Of a DNA stretch of 64,000 bases, positions 1 through 9,798 are shown piece after piece. The stretch spans positions 248,001 through 312,000 of the forward strand of contig CAZXOK010000003.1 in NCBI GenBank assembly GCA_964642175.1, in the 5' to 3' direction. Below the pieces are notes generated by a model. That model made no database searches. It saw only the letters and a program-made list of their open reading frames with translations, and was not told where the DNA came from. Source of the stretch: JANQGG01 sp964642175 (lineage in GTDB: Bacteria; Bacteroidota; Chlorobiia; Chlorobiales; Chloroherpetonaceae). A program made the position numbers and the translations under genes. Numbering within the stretch: the stretch's first letter is position 1; each line of letters starts with the position of its first letter.

Positions 1-2
1 CT

Positions 3-533
3 TTGCTTGGAAATAATAAAGATTTGATTCAAAAAGCGCGTTTTTTAGCTACTCAGGCAAGAGATGCAGCACCACATTATGAACATTCAAATATTGGCTA
101 CAATTATCGAATGAGTAATATTGTAGCTGGAATTGGCAGGGGACAAATGCTTGTACTAGATGAGCGTGTTATACAAAGAAGGTTAAATTATGATTTTTAC
201 AAAAACCAATTTAAAGAGTATCAAGGTATTGAGTTTATTGATGAACCACAAGGTGTTAAGTCGAATAGATGGCTTACAACAATCATTATCAATCCTGAAA
301 AAACGAATGGTGTTACCAGAGACGATATAAGGCTAAAGTTAGCAGAGGAAAATATTGAGGCCAGGCCACTATGGAAACCGATGCATCTGCAGCCTGTTTT
401 TAAAGATGCCCCATACTATGGAGATCAATTATCTGAGCAGCTATTTAAAGATGGCCTTTGTCTGCCTTCAGGGTCAAATATGACTGATGACGACAAATTC
501 CGAGTTGTAAATACGATAAAAAAAATGCTTTAG
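3..533 (+). CDS. DegT/DnrJ/EryC1-family sugar aminotransferase, C-terminal part
   Basis: The reading frame is open at the window edge, so the N-terminus with the PLP-lysine region lies outside; the TTG at base 3 is only the first visible codon. The 176 visible residues carry the C-terminal half typical of PLP-dependent nucleotide-sugar aminotransferases: RDAAPHYEHSNIGYNYRMSN near the start and the closing block with RPLWKPMHLQPVF followed by LCLPSGSNM. Such enzymes transaminate 4-keto nucleotide sugars in the cytoplasm for capsule, O-antigen or glycan assembly. The next gene, a CapD-type 4,6-dehydratase, would make the keto-sugar substrate, which supports this pairing. The exact sugar is not deducible. 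Confidence 0.9.
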   Translation: MLGNNKDLIQKARFLATQARDAAPHYEHSNIGYNYRMSNIVAGIGRGQMLVLDERVIQRRLNYDFYKNQFKEYQGIEFIDEPQGVKSNRWLTTIIINPEKTNGVTRDDIRLKLAEENIEARPLWKPMHLQPVFKDAPYYGDQLSEQLFKDGLCLPSGSNMTDDDKFRVVNTIKKML

Positions 534-591
534 GTCTATACAATGAGTGTGTTGATATGTTATATTAAGTATCATTATTTGATTAAAGCAT

Positions 592-2445
592 TTGTCCAAC
601 TTACCAATGGAACGACTGATTCTCAAGTACCTCATTGATGGTATCATTCTGTTTTTTGCAACATTTATTGCTTTTGTCCTTCGTTTAGAACCCACAGATT
701 CACCCTACATTCAATCTGCTTTTTCAGTTGCAGTGATTTTATTCCCCATAAAAGTCGGCGTTTTTTTTATCTCCGCAATTCATAAGCAATCCTGGCGTAA
801 CATAAGTGTCAGGGATCTGCTTAGTATCATTGTTGGTGTCATCATATTTAGTTTAATCTCTTTAATCATAGCTGGTATTCTCAGACCTTACATTTTTTTT
901 CCATTGAGTGTACCAGTTATTGAAGGGATGATACTTTTATTGAGCTTGTCATTTGTCAGATTAATGGCACGTGTAGCCGATAACTATATAAAAACGAAAA
1001 AGGTACCCAAAGAAAACAAAAGAAGAGTGCTAATCATAGGTGCTGGGGAATCTGGAACCATGATAGCCAGGGAGATGATGCGTCACCCAGAATCCGGATA
1101 TCAACCCGTCGGGTTTTTAGATGATGATCCAAAAAAAGTAAAAAAGTATTTTGTTGGACTGCCAGTATTTGGAACATCCTCTGAAATTGCAGAATGGGCA
1201 AAATTAAAGACAATAGATGAGATTTTAATCGCGATGCCTTCGGAAGCAGGTGGTGTGATAAGAAATATGGTTCATGCCGCACAGGCTGCTAAAATCAAAT
1301 GCCGAACGATGCCTGCTTTGCATGAACTCATCAGTGAAAAAGTCTCCATTTCCCAAATTCGCGAAGTTGATGTTGAAGATTTACTTCGAAGAAAACCTGT
1401 TGAACTAGAAAATCATATTATTGAAGAGTATTTAAAAAATAAAACCGTATTAGTAACAGGTGCAGGTGGATCTATTGGCTCTGAAATTGTAAGACAGATT
1501 GTTAAATTTCAACCTAAAACAATTCTTCTTGTTGGCCGGGGTGAAAACAGCATCTATTTGGTTGAAGAAGAGTTAAAGCGATTTTACGAACTCGGGGTAA
1601 CAATTATCCCGATTATTGCAGATGTCAGGGATAAAGACAGCCTGCAATTGGTTTTTAATCAATATTCGCCTCAAGTTGTGTTTCATGCCGGTGCTCATAA
1701 ACACGTGCCCTTAATGGAGTCTAATCCCCATCAGGCTATATTAAATAACGTGGGTGGCACGAAGAATCTTGTTGAACTGGCCTTAAAACACAATGTAGTT
1801 CGTTTTGTAAATATTTCTACGGATAAAGCGGTTAACCCGACATCTATCATGGGGGCTTCCAAGCGAGTAGCAGAGTATGTTGTAGAATGGGCAAGCCGGC
1901 AAGCTAATGAGAATCAAAGCTTTGTATCGGTTCGTTTTGGAAATGTATTGGGCAGCCGGGGAAGCGTGGTTCCAAAATTTAAAGAACAAATCAAACGAGG
2001 CGGCCCGGTTACTGTTACCCACCCCGACATGACACGCTTTTTTATGACCATTCCAGAAGCCTCGCAATTGGTTTTACAAGCAGCGGGTATAGGAGAAAAC
2101 GGAGCGGTTTATATTTTAGATATGGGTGAATCAGTAAAAATAGTCGATATGGCTAAAGAGCTCATCCGGTTATCAGGTTTTGAACCTGAGACCGACATTA
2201 AAATACAGTACTCTGGAATCAGACCAGGTGAAAAGCTTTTTGAGGAATTACTAACGGCTGAAGAAGGGACTAACTCAACTCGGCATGAAAAAATCTACGT
2301 GGCTAAAAAAAGCCGGTTAAGAGGTGAAGATTTTGAGGCTTTACTTCAAGAGCTTTTTGAGCATGCCCATCGTGGAAATAAAGATTCCATTCAAGCTACC
2401 TTGCATAAAATTATCCCCACCTATTCATTTAATGGCACATCTTAG
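592..2445 (+). CDS. CapD/WbpM/PglF-type nucleotide-sugar 4,6-dehydratase (membrane-bound)
   Basis: About 617 residues. Four hydrophobic segments fill residues 10-125, followed by a CoA-binding-like Rossmann domain (VLIIGAGESG near 145) and a second NAD-binding SDR domain (VLVTGAGGSIGSE near 285). The SDR catalytic region reads STDKAVNPTS then MGASKRVAE, the altered SMK triad typical of this family rather than the usual YxxxK. Members convert UDP-GlcNAc to a 4-keto-6-deoxy sugar at the inner membrane for glycan synthesis. The first possible start is TTG at 592; the ATG at 607 (five residues in) is at least as likely. It follows the aminotransferase and overlaps the start of the next gene. Confidence 0.9.
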   Translation: MSNLPMERLILKYLIDGIILFFATFIAFVLRLEPTDSPYIQSAFSVAVILFPIKVGVFFISAIHKQSWRNISVRDLLSIIVGVIIFSLISLIIAGILRPYIFFPLSVPVIEGMILLLSLSFVRLMARVADNYIKTKKVPKENKRRVLIIGAGESGTMIAREMMRHPESGYQPVGFLDDDPKKVKKYFVGLPVFGTSSEIAEWAKLKTIDEILIAMPSEAGGVIRNMVHAAQAAKIKCRTMPALHELISEKVSISQIREVDVEDLLRRKPVELENHIIEEYLKNKTVLVTGAGGSIGSEIVRQIVKFQPKTILLVGRGENSIYLVEEELKRFYELGVTIIPIIADVRDKDSLQLVFNQYSPQVVFHAGAHKHVPLMESNPHQAILNNVGGTKNLVELALKHNVVRFVNISTDKAVNPTSIMGASKRVAEYVVEWASRQANENQSFVSVRFGNVLGSRGSVVPKFKEQIKRGGPVTVTHPDMTRFFMTIPEASQLVLQAAGIGENGAVYILDMGESVKIVDMAKELIRLSGFEPETDIKIQYSGIRPGEKLFEELLTAEEGTNSTRHEKIYVAKKSRLRGEDFEALLQELFEHAHRGNKDSIQATLHKIIPTYSFNGTS

Positions 2446-4075
2446 ATCACATCATACATCCTATTACCAAACATTAATAACATGGACAAGAGCTATTGTC
2501 ATGTTTTTTATATGCCTAATATTGCTTTCAAGTAGCGGCTACGGAAAGGGAAAAACTTTTCCAATGGGACATTGGTCTTACAAAAAGATTGATGATTTGC
2601 AATCCAAGGGTTATTTACGCGCACTCAATCCTGTAACAAAACCCTATATCAGAATAAATGTTGCCAGGGAATTATTAAAGATAAATAAACAGAATATTAG
2701 CTCTGAAATAGTGCAGGTCTGGATAAACCAACTAAAAAATGAGCTAAAAGATGAAATAAATTCATTAAGAGATCGGGTCTACCCTAAAAGTCAAATTCAG
2801 CTCAATACCAGGCTTTCAGAGTACTTATGGCACAATAAAAAGAATGCGCTTTTAGGGGGTGGAAGTGCCCGGATAGATATGACTTTCGATTATGGGAAGT
2901 ATTTTACAGCTCACCAGACAAATGTTTGGAAACAATCAAATGCTTATGATTTTGTAAATCAAAACAGGGTTTATGAGGCCAATAATCGTTTCACGGAGCA
3001 AGCCTATATCTCATACAATGATGATCATTTCACAATCAAATTTGGTAAAGATTACCTCAATTGGGGGTATGGTCTAAATAGCTTTTCTATAGATAAATCA
3101 GCCGGATCCATAAATCAATTGTTTATGCAGTGGCAATCAACACATCTGGCTTATACCTATTTTACAACCTTTTTAGATCAGAGCATTCTTTTAGACAGCC
3201 TGGGTATATCTACAAATGAATCAATCCAGAGGTATTATTCAGGCAGCCGACTTGATGTAACCATGTTTGATAATGATTTAAAGTTTGGTATCTGGCAATC
3301 TGTCTTGTATGGCGGCAAGAATGCAACCACAGGCCTGAGGTATTCAAACCCCATTATGGTTTATTATGCCGTTCAATGGAATGATTCAGAAAAAGGAAAT
3401 TTATTGGTTGGCGCAGATCTGAGTTGGTATCCAGGGAAAAAAATTAATCTTTATTCCGGTTTTGTGGTTGATGACTGGCAAATTAAAAATCAAGGAGTTC
3501 AGGGTGAATTAATCCCAAATAAGTGGGGCGGAATGTTAGGCGTTAAGATTTCTGATGCATTGGAATCTTACAACATCAGAGGGACAGAAATCAATGTTGA
3601 ACTCGTCAAAGTCACTAACAGGACATTTAACCAAAAAACACCTTATCAGCGCTTGCTTTACGGTGAAAACTTTGTGGCCCATCCGTTGGCAACAGACTTT
3701 GAAACTCTGGATGTGACATTAAAGCACTGGGTAACTTCAAATCTTCAACTCTCTTTGATCTATCAGGCTATTAATAAAGGTGAAGGAAATCTGGACGAAC
3801 ATACTGAGCCGTGGTTTGATAAAGATGAAAATGGCGATTATATCTACACGTTAGAAACCGGTTATCATGAAAATTCTCCTTTTGGCATTGTTGAAAAAAC
3901 CCAAAAAGCGGGTTTTGGCCTTTACTTTCAACCATTGCACAATTTGATTGCTGAATTCACCCTAAAACATGTCTGGATAAGTAATGCTGAAAATGTAAAA
4001 AACAACGATAAACATAACTGGGAGTTGTTTTTTACATTTTCTTATGAGTTTCAATCAGCTTTTTCTCTACTTTAA
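2432..4075 (+). CDS. Capsule assembly Wzi-family outer-membrane protein
   Basis: The frame is open from 2324, but ATG 2432 overlaps the upstream stop by 14 bases and ATG 2501 gives a clean signal peptide (MFFICLILLSSSG), so one of these two is the start. After the signal comes an SLH-like helical stretch (HWSYKKIDDLQSKGYL) and then roughly 450 residues of alternating polar and aromatic strands as in a large beta-barrel, with repeated FGKDYLNWGYG-like turns. This fits the Wzi-like family that anchors capsule or exopolysaccharide at the outer membrane. Position at the end of a polysaccharide locus, translationally coupled to the CapD-type gene, supports the role. The specific polymer is unknown. 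Confidence 0.75.
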   Translation: MAHLRSHHTSYYQTLITWTRAIVMFFICLILLSSSGYGKGKTFPMGHWSYKKIDDLQSKGYLRALNPVTKPYIRINVARELLKINKQNISSEIVQVWINQLKNELKDEINSLRDRVYPKSQIQLNTRLSEYLWHNKKNALLGGGSARIDMTFDYGKYFTAHQTNVWKQSNAYDFVNQNRVYEANNRFTEQAYISYNDDHFTIKFGKDYLNWGYGLNSFSIDKSAGSINQLFMQWQSTHLAYTYFTTFLDQSILLDSLGISTNESIQRYYSGSRLDVTMFDNDLKFGIWQSVLYGGKNATTGLRYSNPIMVYYAVQWNDSEKGNLLVGADLSWYPGKKINLYSGFVVDDWQIKNQGVQGELIPNKWGGMLGVKISDALESYNIRGTEINVELVKVTNRTFNQKTPYQRLLYGENFVAHPLATDFETLDVTLKHWVTSNLQLSLIYQAINKGEGNLDEHTEPWFDKDENGDYIYTLETGYHENSPFGIVEKTQKAGFGLYFQPLHNLIAEFTLKHVWISNAENVKNNDKHNWELFFTFSYEFQSAFSLL

Positions 4076-4191
4076 TTAGCCCGTTACACTAAACATAAAT
4101 TCCATTTGGATTTATCTTCTCAATATGTAACTTAGAAATCACCTACCGTTAGTTTTGGCATTTTATTAATCCGCAAAATAAAGGAGCAATC

Positions 4192-6081
4192 ATGTCATCA
4201 ATTGAAACATTAATTCAGGAAAAAAGGACAATATATCCTCCAAAAAGCCTTCGCGAAGGCGCCACTATTCAGGATTATGAGGCGTTATATCAATATTCAG
4301 TGTCATCACCAGAGCGTTTTTGGGAGACCATAGCATCTGAATTAATGTGGCAGCAAAGATGGGATAAAGTGGTTGAATTTAAACCTCCACACCATCAATG
4401 GTTTATGGGTGGTAAAACCAATATTACCATTAATGCACTTGATAGGCATGTCAATAGCCCCAAACGCAATAAAGTGGCCATGATATGGACCACAGAAAGC
4501 GGTAAAGAGATTGTATTAACCTACGACCGATTGCTAAGGCGTGTAAGCCAGGTGGCCAATGCTTTGAAGAAGATGGGAGTGAAAAAAGGTGATCGGGTCA
4601 TTATTTACATGCCTCTTACGGTTGAAGGCATTTATGCCATGCTTGCCTGCGCAAGAATTGGTGCCATTCATTCAGTTGTTTATGCCGGAATGGGAGTTCA
4701 TGCTCTTCAATCCAGGATTGATGATTGCCAGGCTAAAGTGGTTTTTTGTTCAGATGTTACCTATCGCGCCGGTAAAACCATACAACTTAAAGGTATTGTT
4801 GATGACGCCATAGAACTATGTGAAAGTGTTGAAAAGGTGGTGGTACTAAGGCGCCAGGAGCCTAAAGTGGAACTGAGCTCTGAACGTGAGGTTGATTTCT
4901 ATGATTTCATCGAAAATGAGTCTCAGTATTGTGAGCCTGAGATTATGGACGCCGAAGATCCATTATTTATTCTTTATACCAGTGGCACAACCGGAAAACC
5001 GAAAGGTGTTGTCCATGTTCATGGTGGTTATATGGTAGGTACTTATTACCTGACAAAAGCGTTTTACGATGTAAAAGAAACCGATATTTTTTGGAGCACT
5101 TCGGATATCGGTTGGATAGTCGGGCATAGCTACATTGTGTACGGACCGTTAGTTAATGGTGCTACTATACTTGTAAGGGAAGGTGCAATAGATTATCCTG
5201 ATGCTGGTATTATCTGGAAAACAGTTCAAAGACATGGTGTAAATATCATGTTTACCGCACCCACAGCTGTAAGAATGTTTATGAAATATGGCGCAGATTT
5301 TGTTAAAAAATATGACCTCAGCACCTTGCGTCTTTTGGCGTGCGCAGGTGAGCCGTTGAATCCCGAAGCACATCAGTGGGCACAGGATCATATTGTGGGT
5401 GATAAAGGATATGTTGTAGATAATTGGTGGCAAACCGAAAATGCAGCTCCGGTTCTGGGCACTCTTCCAGCTTTTGATGCCAAATTAGGCAAAGTGGGTA
5501 AGCCCATGCCAGGTGTGGTTGCTGAAGTGGTATCACCTGATGGAAAAAGGGTAAATCCAAACGAAGGTGGTTTATTGGTTCTGAAAAGACCATTGCCTTA
5601 TATGCTTCGTACAATTTGGGGGGATGATGAGCGTTATCAGAAATATTGGCAGGATTTCCCGGGCTGTTATGCCAGTGGTGATGTGGCCTTTTATGATGAA
5701 GACGGCTATTTCTGTGTTTTAGGTCGCGCCGATGATGTCATGAATGTGGCTGGACACAGAATTGGTACCGCTGAAGTAGAAAGTGCCTTCATCACTCATC
5801 CATCTGTTGCTGAAGCAGCAGTTGTGGGCTTGCCGGATGATGTAAAAGGTGAACGTATCAAAGGGTTTGTTGTCTTAAAAGGTGGTCATGAAGCAAACGA
5901 TAATCTAAAATCAATCCTGCGCGATCATGTGCGTCGTGAGCTTGGACCAATTGCGACACCAAGTGAAATTGAGTTTAAAGAGACTCTTCCCAAAACCCGA
6001 AGCGGTAAAATCGTCCGCAGGTTGCTTAAAGCACAGGAAATGGGCGAGGATGCCGGTGATCTTTCAACCTTATCAGATTAA
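4192..6081 (+). CDS. acsA: Acetyl-CoA synthetase (AMP-forming)
   Basis: 629 residues, close to the usual 630-650. Adenylate-forming signature YTSGTTGKPKGVVH near residue 262, the WWQTE block near 410 whose first tryptophans limit the acyl pocket to short chains, and the C-terminal hinge plus PKTRSGKIVRR whose lysine is the catalytic and acetylation-regulated residue. It activates acetate with ATP and CoA in the cytoplasm, via acetyl-AMP. A strong ribosome site (AAAGGAG) sits six bases before ATG 4192. It is a single-gene unit ended by a perfect hairpin. Propionate or another short acid could also be the substrate; the family assignment is firm. Confidence 0.93.
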   Translation: MSSIETLIQEKRTIYPPKSLREGATIQDYEALYQYSVSSPERFWETIASELMWQQRWDKVVEFKPPHHQWFMGGKTNITINALDRHVNSPKRNKVAMIWTTESGKEIVLTYDRLLRRVSQVANALKKMGVKKGDRVIIYMPLTVEGIYAMLACARIGAIHSVVYAGMGVHALQSRIDDCQAKVVFCSDVTYRAGKTIQLKGIVDDAIELCESVEKVVVLRRQEPKVELSSEREVDFYDFIENESQYCEPEIMDAEDPLFILYTSGTTGKPKGVVHVHGGYMVGTYYLTKAFYDVKETDIFWSTSDIGWIVGHSYIVYGPLVNGATILVREGAIDYPDAGIIWKTVQRHGVNIMFTAPTAVRMFMKYGADFVKKYDLSTLRLLACAGEPLNPEAHQWAQDHIVGDKGYVVDNWWQTENAAPVLGTLPAFDAKLGKVGKPMPGVVAEVVSPDGKRVNPNEGGLLVLKRPLPYMLRTIWGDDERYQKYWQDFPGCYASGDVAFYDEDGYFCVLGRADDVMNVAGHRIGTAEVESAFITHPSVAEAAVVGLPDDVKGERIKGFVVLKGGHEANDNLKSILRDHVRRELGPIATPSEIEFKETLPKTRSGKIVRRLLKAQEMGEDAGDLSTLSD

Positions 6082-6082
6082 T

Positions 6083-6128
6083 AAAGTAAAGTCGCAAGTA
6101 GACTAAAGTTTGCTTGCGACTTTACTTT
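6083..6128. terminator. Bidirectional terminator between convergent genes
   Basis: A perfect 16-bp inverted repeat (AAAGTAAAGTCGCAAG at 6083-6098 against its complement at 6113-6128) with a 14-base loop. It starts two bases after the acs stop codon and lies just beyond the 3' end of the convergent minus-strand gene. T-rich arms on both strands allow it to work in both directions. Confidence 0.8.
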
Positions 6129-6150
6129 ACCTGTTAAAGGGGGAATAATT

Positions 6151-7431
6151 TTATAGGGAAGAGACTTTAGACGAAAAATCTGTGGATTCTTTTAACTTGG
6201 GCTTTTTGATGGTATTATCTTCACTGAACTGATAGTCTTCGAAAACGTCCTGTACTGTTGGGAGTTGGTATGTGCCATCCTGCAACTGCAAGGCTGTTTC
6301 TTTTAAGCGATACACTTTTGCCCCGCATGTCCAGCAGTTATATTGATACATACTCATACATAAACAAAACTTAGTATTAACTTCGGGTTTCTTTGGATTA
6401 AGTGCTTTTGCAGCCTCATATTCCTTGATGTAGTCGCAATGACCTTTACTATCCAAAATGTAACCAAACGCTTCACAATTGGGTTTCATGGATATTTGAA
6501 GTGCAGGTGAATTTTTGAGCATCCGCATAGGATATCCGGTTGGAGAAACCATGTTGACTACCACATCGGATTCATTTGCATTTAAGTAAGCTTGCTTTGC
6601 ATCTTCGGGGATACCCGATTCCCTTGTAATGGTAAAACGTGTGGCAACTTGTACGGCGTTGGCTCCGAGTTCAAGATATTCTGCAGCATCTGTTCCTGTA
6701 AAGATACCACCAGCTGGAATTAAGGGTATGGATAAATTTTCAGTTTCTAAAAACTGACTGATCTCAAGAAAGATATCTTTCAGGTTAAAATCATTGAGTT
6801 CGTTGATATCAAACCCAAGATGTCCGCCAGCTAAAGGGCCTTCAATCACAATATAATCAGGTAGCCGGTTTAATCGGACGGCTCTATGGAGAAAGATTTT
6901 CAGGGCACGAACCGAAGAGACAATGATACCAAGCTTTACATCATGAAACCTGGGGTGATCCTTTATAAGTTCAAGTGATCGCATATGAAGCCCTGCAGCC
7001 AGGGTTATACCATCTATCCCGGCATCCATTGCTGCAGTTAATCGGGCTTTTAATGTTTCAGCCGGATCATTCATCAATAGCTTTTCCATACAATTGATAA
7101 AGATACCTCCAGAGCCTTTTTTGGCATTCATAGTAGATGAAACATAAAGCTTTTGAGCTTCACGGATATCTTCTAAGCTGAACTTAACATCTTTTTTATT
7201 GGGATTACCGGCATAATCCTGATATTTTTCCCGCTTGTGTTTAACGAAACTTGTACCTAACTCTCTATCTGCAACTGCACATATTTCTGCATCAGAAATA
7301 TGCCCGATACCGCCTAATCTGGCTGCTTCCAGGGCTAATTTTGCTGTGGAAATATTAACACCCATTCCTCCGATCATAATGGGCACATATTCATGATTTC
7401 CAAGTTTTAGACGAAAATTGTCTACTTTCAT
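6151..7431 (-). CDS. Nitronate monooxygenase / NAD(P)H-dependent flavin oxidoreductase family
   Basis: 426 residues of the FMN-binding TIM-barrel family that includes 2-nitropropane dioxygenase and FabK. Visible are the N-terminal PIMIGGMGVNIST, the IEGPLAGGHLGFD phosphate/FMN region near residue 200, and IPAGGIFTGTDAAEYL plus GANAVQVATRF, which bind the FMN phosphate. The C-terminal 80 residues are extra to the short bacterial form and hold a cysteine-rich patch (FCLCMSMYQYNCWTCGAK), as in a longer subgroup. Start ATG has GGAG seven bases upstream. Likely a soluble flavoprotein; whether nitronates are its real substrate is not shown. Monocistronic, convergent with acs. Confidence 0.8.
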   Translation of the reverse strand: MKVDNFRLKLGNHEYVPIMIGGMGVNISTAKLALEAARLGGIGHISDAEICAVADRELGTSFVKHKREKYQDYAGNPNKKDVKFSLEDIREAQKLYVSSTMNAKKGSGGIFINCMEKLLMNDPAETLKARLTAAMDAGIDGITLAAGLHMRSLELIKDHPRFHDVKLGIIVSSVRALKIFLHRAVRLNRLPDYIVIEGPLAGGHLGFDINELNDFNLKDIFLEISQFLETENLSIPLIPAGGIFTGTDAAEYLELGANAVQVATRFTITRESGIPEDAKQAYLNANESDVVVNMVSPTGYPMRMLKNSPALQISMKPNCEAFGYILDSKGHCDYIKEYEAAKALNPKKPEVNTKFCLCMSMYQYNCWTCGAKVYRLKETALQLQDGTYQLPTVQDVFEDYQFSEDNTIKKPKLKESTDFSSKVSSL

Positions 7432-7732
7432 GCTCCTAACTCTCCAAATAATACAATATCAATATGCTGAAATGACTAATTTATAATAAATAGGGATTTA
7501 TTCCCGTTTTTCATAAAAAAAAACTTAAGTCTACATCGAACTGATTTCCTGCATCGCAGATAAGGGAGTTGATTTAAAACTGTGCTCTTTCTAAGCTTAA
7601 AACACATCATAAGTAGAAAGGATTCATTTTTTTTTGACCAAAGAATTTATCTATTTTAGAGCTAGCTATTGGGATTCGTTAGGGTTTTGAAAATAGCGTG
7701 AACTTTATCAGAATTTAATTCAGGAGGTTTCT
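7432..7732. other. Intergenic region between divergent genes
   Basis: About 300 bases, AT-rich, separating the minus-strand flavin oxidoreductase from gpmA. No open frame or convincing RNA is visible. It must contain promoters for both genes; several A/T runs are present (for example 7516-7525 and 7628-7636), but I cannot pick out a -10/-35 pair with confidence. The only clear site is the gpmA ribosome-binding sequence AGGAGGT just before 7733. Confidence 0.5.
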
Positions 7733-8482
7733 ATGTATAAAGTTGTGCTTCTTCGCCACGGTGAAAGCATTTGGAACAAGGAAAACCGTTTTACCGGTTG
7801 GAAAGATGTTGATTTATCAGAAAAAGGCTATGAAGAAGCCAAAAAAGCAGGCCAGGTTCTCAAAGCCGAAGGTTTTGATTTTGATGTGGCCTATACATCG
7901 GTCTTAAAACGTGCCATACGTACCTTGTGGCTGGTTCAGGATGAAATGGACTTGTTGTGGTTGCCGGTTCATAAATCCTGGCGATTAAATGAGCGGCACT
8001 ATGGCGCCCTTCAAGGTCTGAACAAATCTGAAACTGCAGCTAAATATGGTGATGAACAAGTTCTGATCTGGCGCAGAAGTTACGACACCCCGCCACCAGC
8101 ATTAGAAAAAACAGACGAGCGATATCCTGGCTTTGAACGCCGCTATCAAGAGCTTTCCGATTCAGAAGTACCGGTGGCCGAATGCCTTAAAGATACAGTA
8201 GAGCGATTTTTACCACTGTGGCATAACGATCTGGCCCCCATCATCAAATCAGGGAAAAGACTTATTATCGCTGCTCACGGCAACTCCTTAAGAGCGCTGG
8301 TGAAATATCTGGATAATGTTTCAGATGAAAAAATGGTGGGTTTGAATATTCCAACAGGTATGCCGTTGGTCTATGAGCTGGATAAAGACCTTGCACCGAT
8401 CAAGAATTACTATCTTGGAGATCAAGCGGAAGTTGAAAAAGCCATGGCCTCTGTAGCCAATCAGGGTAAATCAAAAGCATAA
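7733..8482 (+). CDS. gpmA: 2,3-bisphosphoglycerate-dependent phosphoglycerate mutase
   Basis: 249 residues, exactly the family length. LRHGESIWNKENRFTGW carries the catalytic phosphohistidine (RHG) near residue 8; R60-containing LKRAIRT, the general-acid glutamate in RLNERHYGALQGL and the second histidine in IIAAHGNSLRALV are all present. The enzyme interconverts 3- and 2-phosphoglycerate in glycolysis and gluconeogenesis. An excellent ribosome site (CAGGAGGT) lies seven bases before the ATG. The gene is a unit of its own, closed by a strong terminator. Confidence 0.96.
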   Translation: MYKVVLLRHGESIWNKENRFTGWKDVDLSEKGYEEAKKAGQVLKAEGFDFDVAYTSVLKRAIRTLWLVQDEMDLLWLPVHKSWRLNERHYGALQGLNKSETAAKYGDEQVLIWRRSYDTPPPALEKTDERYPGFERRYQELSDSEVPVAECLKDTVERFLPLWHNDLAPIIKSGKRLIIAAHGNSLRALVKYLDNVSDEKMVGLNIPTGMPLVYELDKDLAPIKNYYLGDQAEVEKAMASVANQGKSKA

Positions 8483-8505
8483 TCGCTCTCACATGACTCA
8501 ACCTT

Positions 8506-8546
8506 AAAAAAGCGGACTCTGCTAAAAACAGACAATCCGCTTTTTT
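8506..8546 (+). terminator. Rho-independent terminator after gpmA
   Basis: AAAAAAGCGGA (8506-8516) pairs with TCCGCTTTTTT (8536-8546), with an inner TCTG/CAGA extension around an A-rich loop. It ends in a run of six T. Nineteen bases separate it from the ATG of the next gene, so that gene's promoter must overlap the terminator or transcription must read through. Confidence 0.85.
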
Positions 8547-8564
8547 CATGCTAAACATAAAGCT

Positions 8565-9638
8565 ATGCAACGTTTTCTGATTCTGATCATAGTCGTTTTG
8601 GTTATGCCAATTGATAGTTTTGCAAATAATAACCAAAAGCGTTTTGTAGTAGGTACTAAAGAAGCCCCTCCTTTTTCTATTCAAACCCAAACTGGCCAGT
8701 GGGAAGGTATTAGCATTGAACTTTGGGAGAAGATAGCCGAAAGACTTGACTACAGATCTGATTATGAGGAGCATGATTTAAAAGCCCTCATCAGGCATTT
8801 AAGCGACGATAAAGTTGATGTAGCAGTTGCGGCTCTTACCGTAACCAAAGATCGGGAAACCGCATTTGATTTTACCCATCCCTATTTTATTTCAGGATTA
8901 GGTATCGCTGTACCGGCCAAGTCTGAAGGCGCATGGTTTGTAGTACTTACCCGGTTTTTATCCAGAGATTTTATCACAGTAATTGGAATCCTCTTGGTGA
9001 TTTTGCTTCTGACCGGTTTTCTGATATGGGTTTTTGAACGCAAAAAAAATCCCGACCAGTTTCCAGATAATCCTATTCAGGGTATTGGCGCAGGCCTTTG
9101 GTGGTCGGCTGTAACCATGACCACCGTTGGATATGGTGATAAAGCGCCTTTAAGCATCGGTGGCAGGCTTGTGGCGCTGGTGTGGATGTTTGCAGGCCTG
9201 ATCTTTATTTCATCCTTTACGGCCGGTATTACCACAGCCCTGACTGTGGATGAACTGGGGAATAAAATTTCATCACCAAGTGATTTATCGAAAGTTGTAT
9301 CAGGTGCTGTAAAAGGTTCAACCAGCCAGGCTTTCCTTAAAAAAAAGCGCTATAATCACTTGGCATACGCCAACCTGGAAGAGGCCCTGGAAGCCTTAAA
9401 AAACAATGAGGTGCAAGCTGTTGTTCATGATAAACCCATTTTAAGCTACCAGGTCAATCAAGGATTTAAATCCGACTTGAAAGTGCTCGATTTTACCTTC
9501 GAGAAGCAATATTACGCATTTGGCCTCAAAAGTGGCAGCCGCTTCCGCGAGCCCATAAACCAGATGCTCCTGGAGTATATCGCCAAGCCTGAATGGAAAG
9601 ATCTTCTGTATAATTATCTGGGTGATTCTGAAAACTGA
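8565..9638 (+). CDS. GluR0-like ionotropic glutamate-receptor potassium channel
   Basis: 357 residues: signal peptide (1-20), first lobe of a periplasmic amino-acid-binding domain (25-118), membrane helix (136-157), pore loop and second helix (173-225), then the second lobe (235-350). The pore carries TVGYGD at 187-192, the potassium selectivity filter. Ligand residues of glutamate receptors are matched: LTVTKDR with Arg97, GST at 251-253 and Asp289. SSFTAGITTALTV after the second helix resembles the SYTANLAAF gate of animal receptors. This architecture is that of prokaryotic GluR0: an amino-acid-gated K+ channel in the inner membrane with a periplasmic sensor. The actual ligand is unknown. 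Monocistronic. Confidence 0.88.
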   Translation: MQRFLILIIVVLVMPIDSFANNNQKRFVVGTKEAPPFSIQTQTGQWEGISIELWEKIAERLDYRSDYEEHDLKALIRHLSDDKVDVAVAALTVTKDRETAFDFTHPYFISGLGIAVPAKSEGAWFVVLTRFLSRDFITVIGILLVILLLTGFLIWVFERKKNPDQFPDNPIQGIGAGLWWSAVTMTTVGYGDKAPLSIGGRLVALVWMFAGLIFISSFTAGITTALTVDELGNKISSPSDLSKVVSGAVKGSTSQAFLKKKRYNHLAYANLEEALEALKNNEVQAVVHDKPILSYQVNQGFKSDLKVLDFTFEKQYYAFGLKSGSRFREPINQMLLEYIAKPEWKDLLYNYLGDSEN

Positions 9639-9798
9639 ACCAATCCTTGATATAGCCATCCCCCACACATACCCGACTGAAATTTCCAATCTGTAATAAT
9701 TAACGGCTATTTACATTTCATGTAAACCAACAATTGGATATCTCATCCAGGAAGTTGCTTAATTGTAATCAATAAATTGTATATGATTCATTTGTAAA

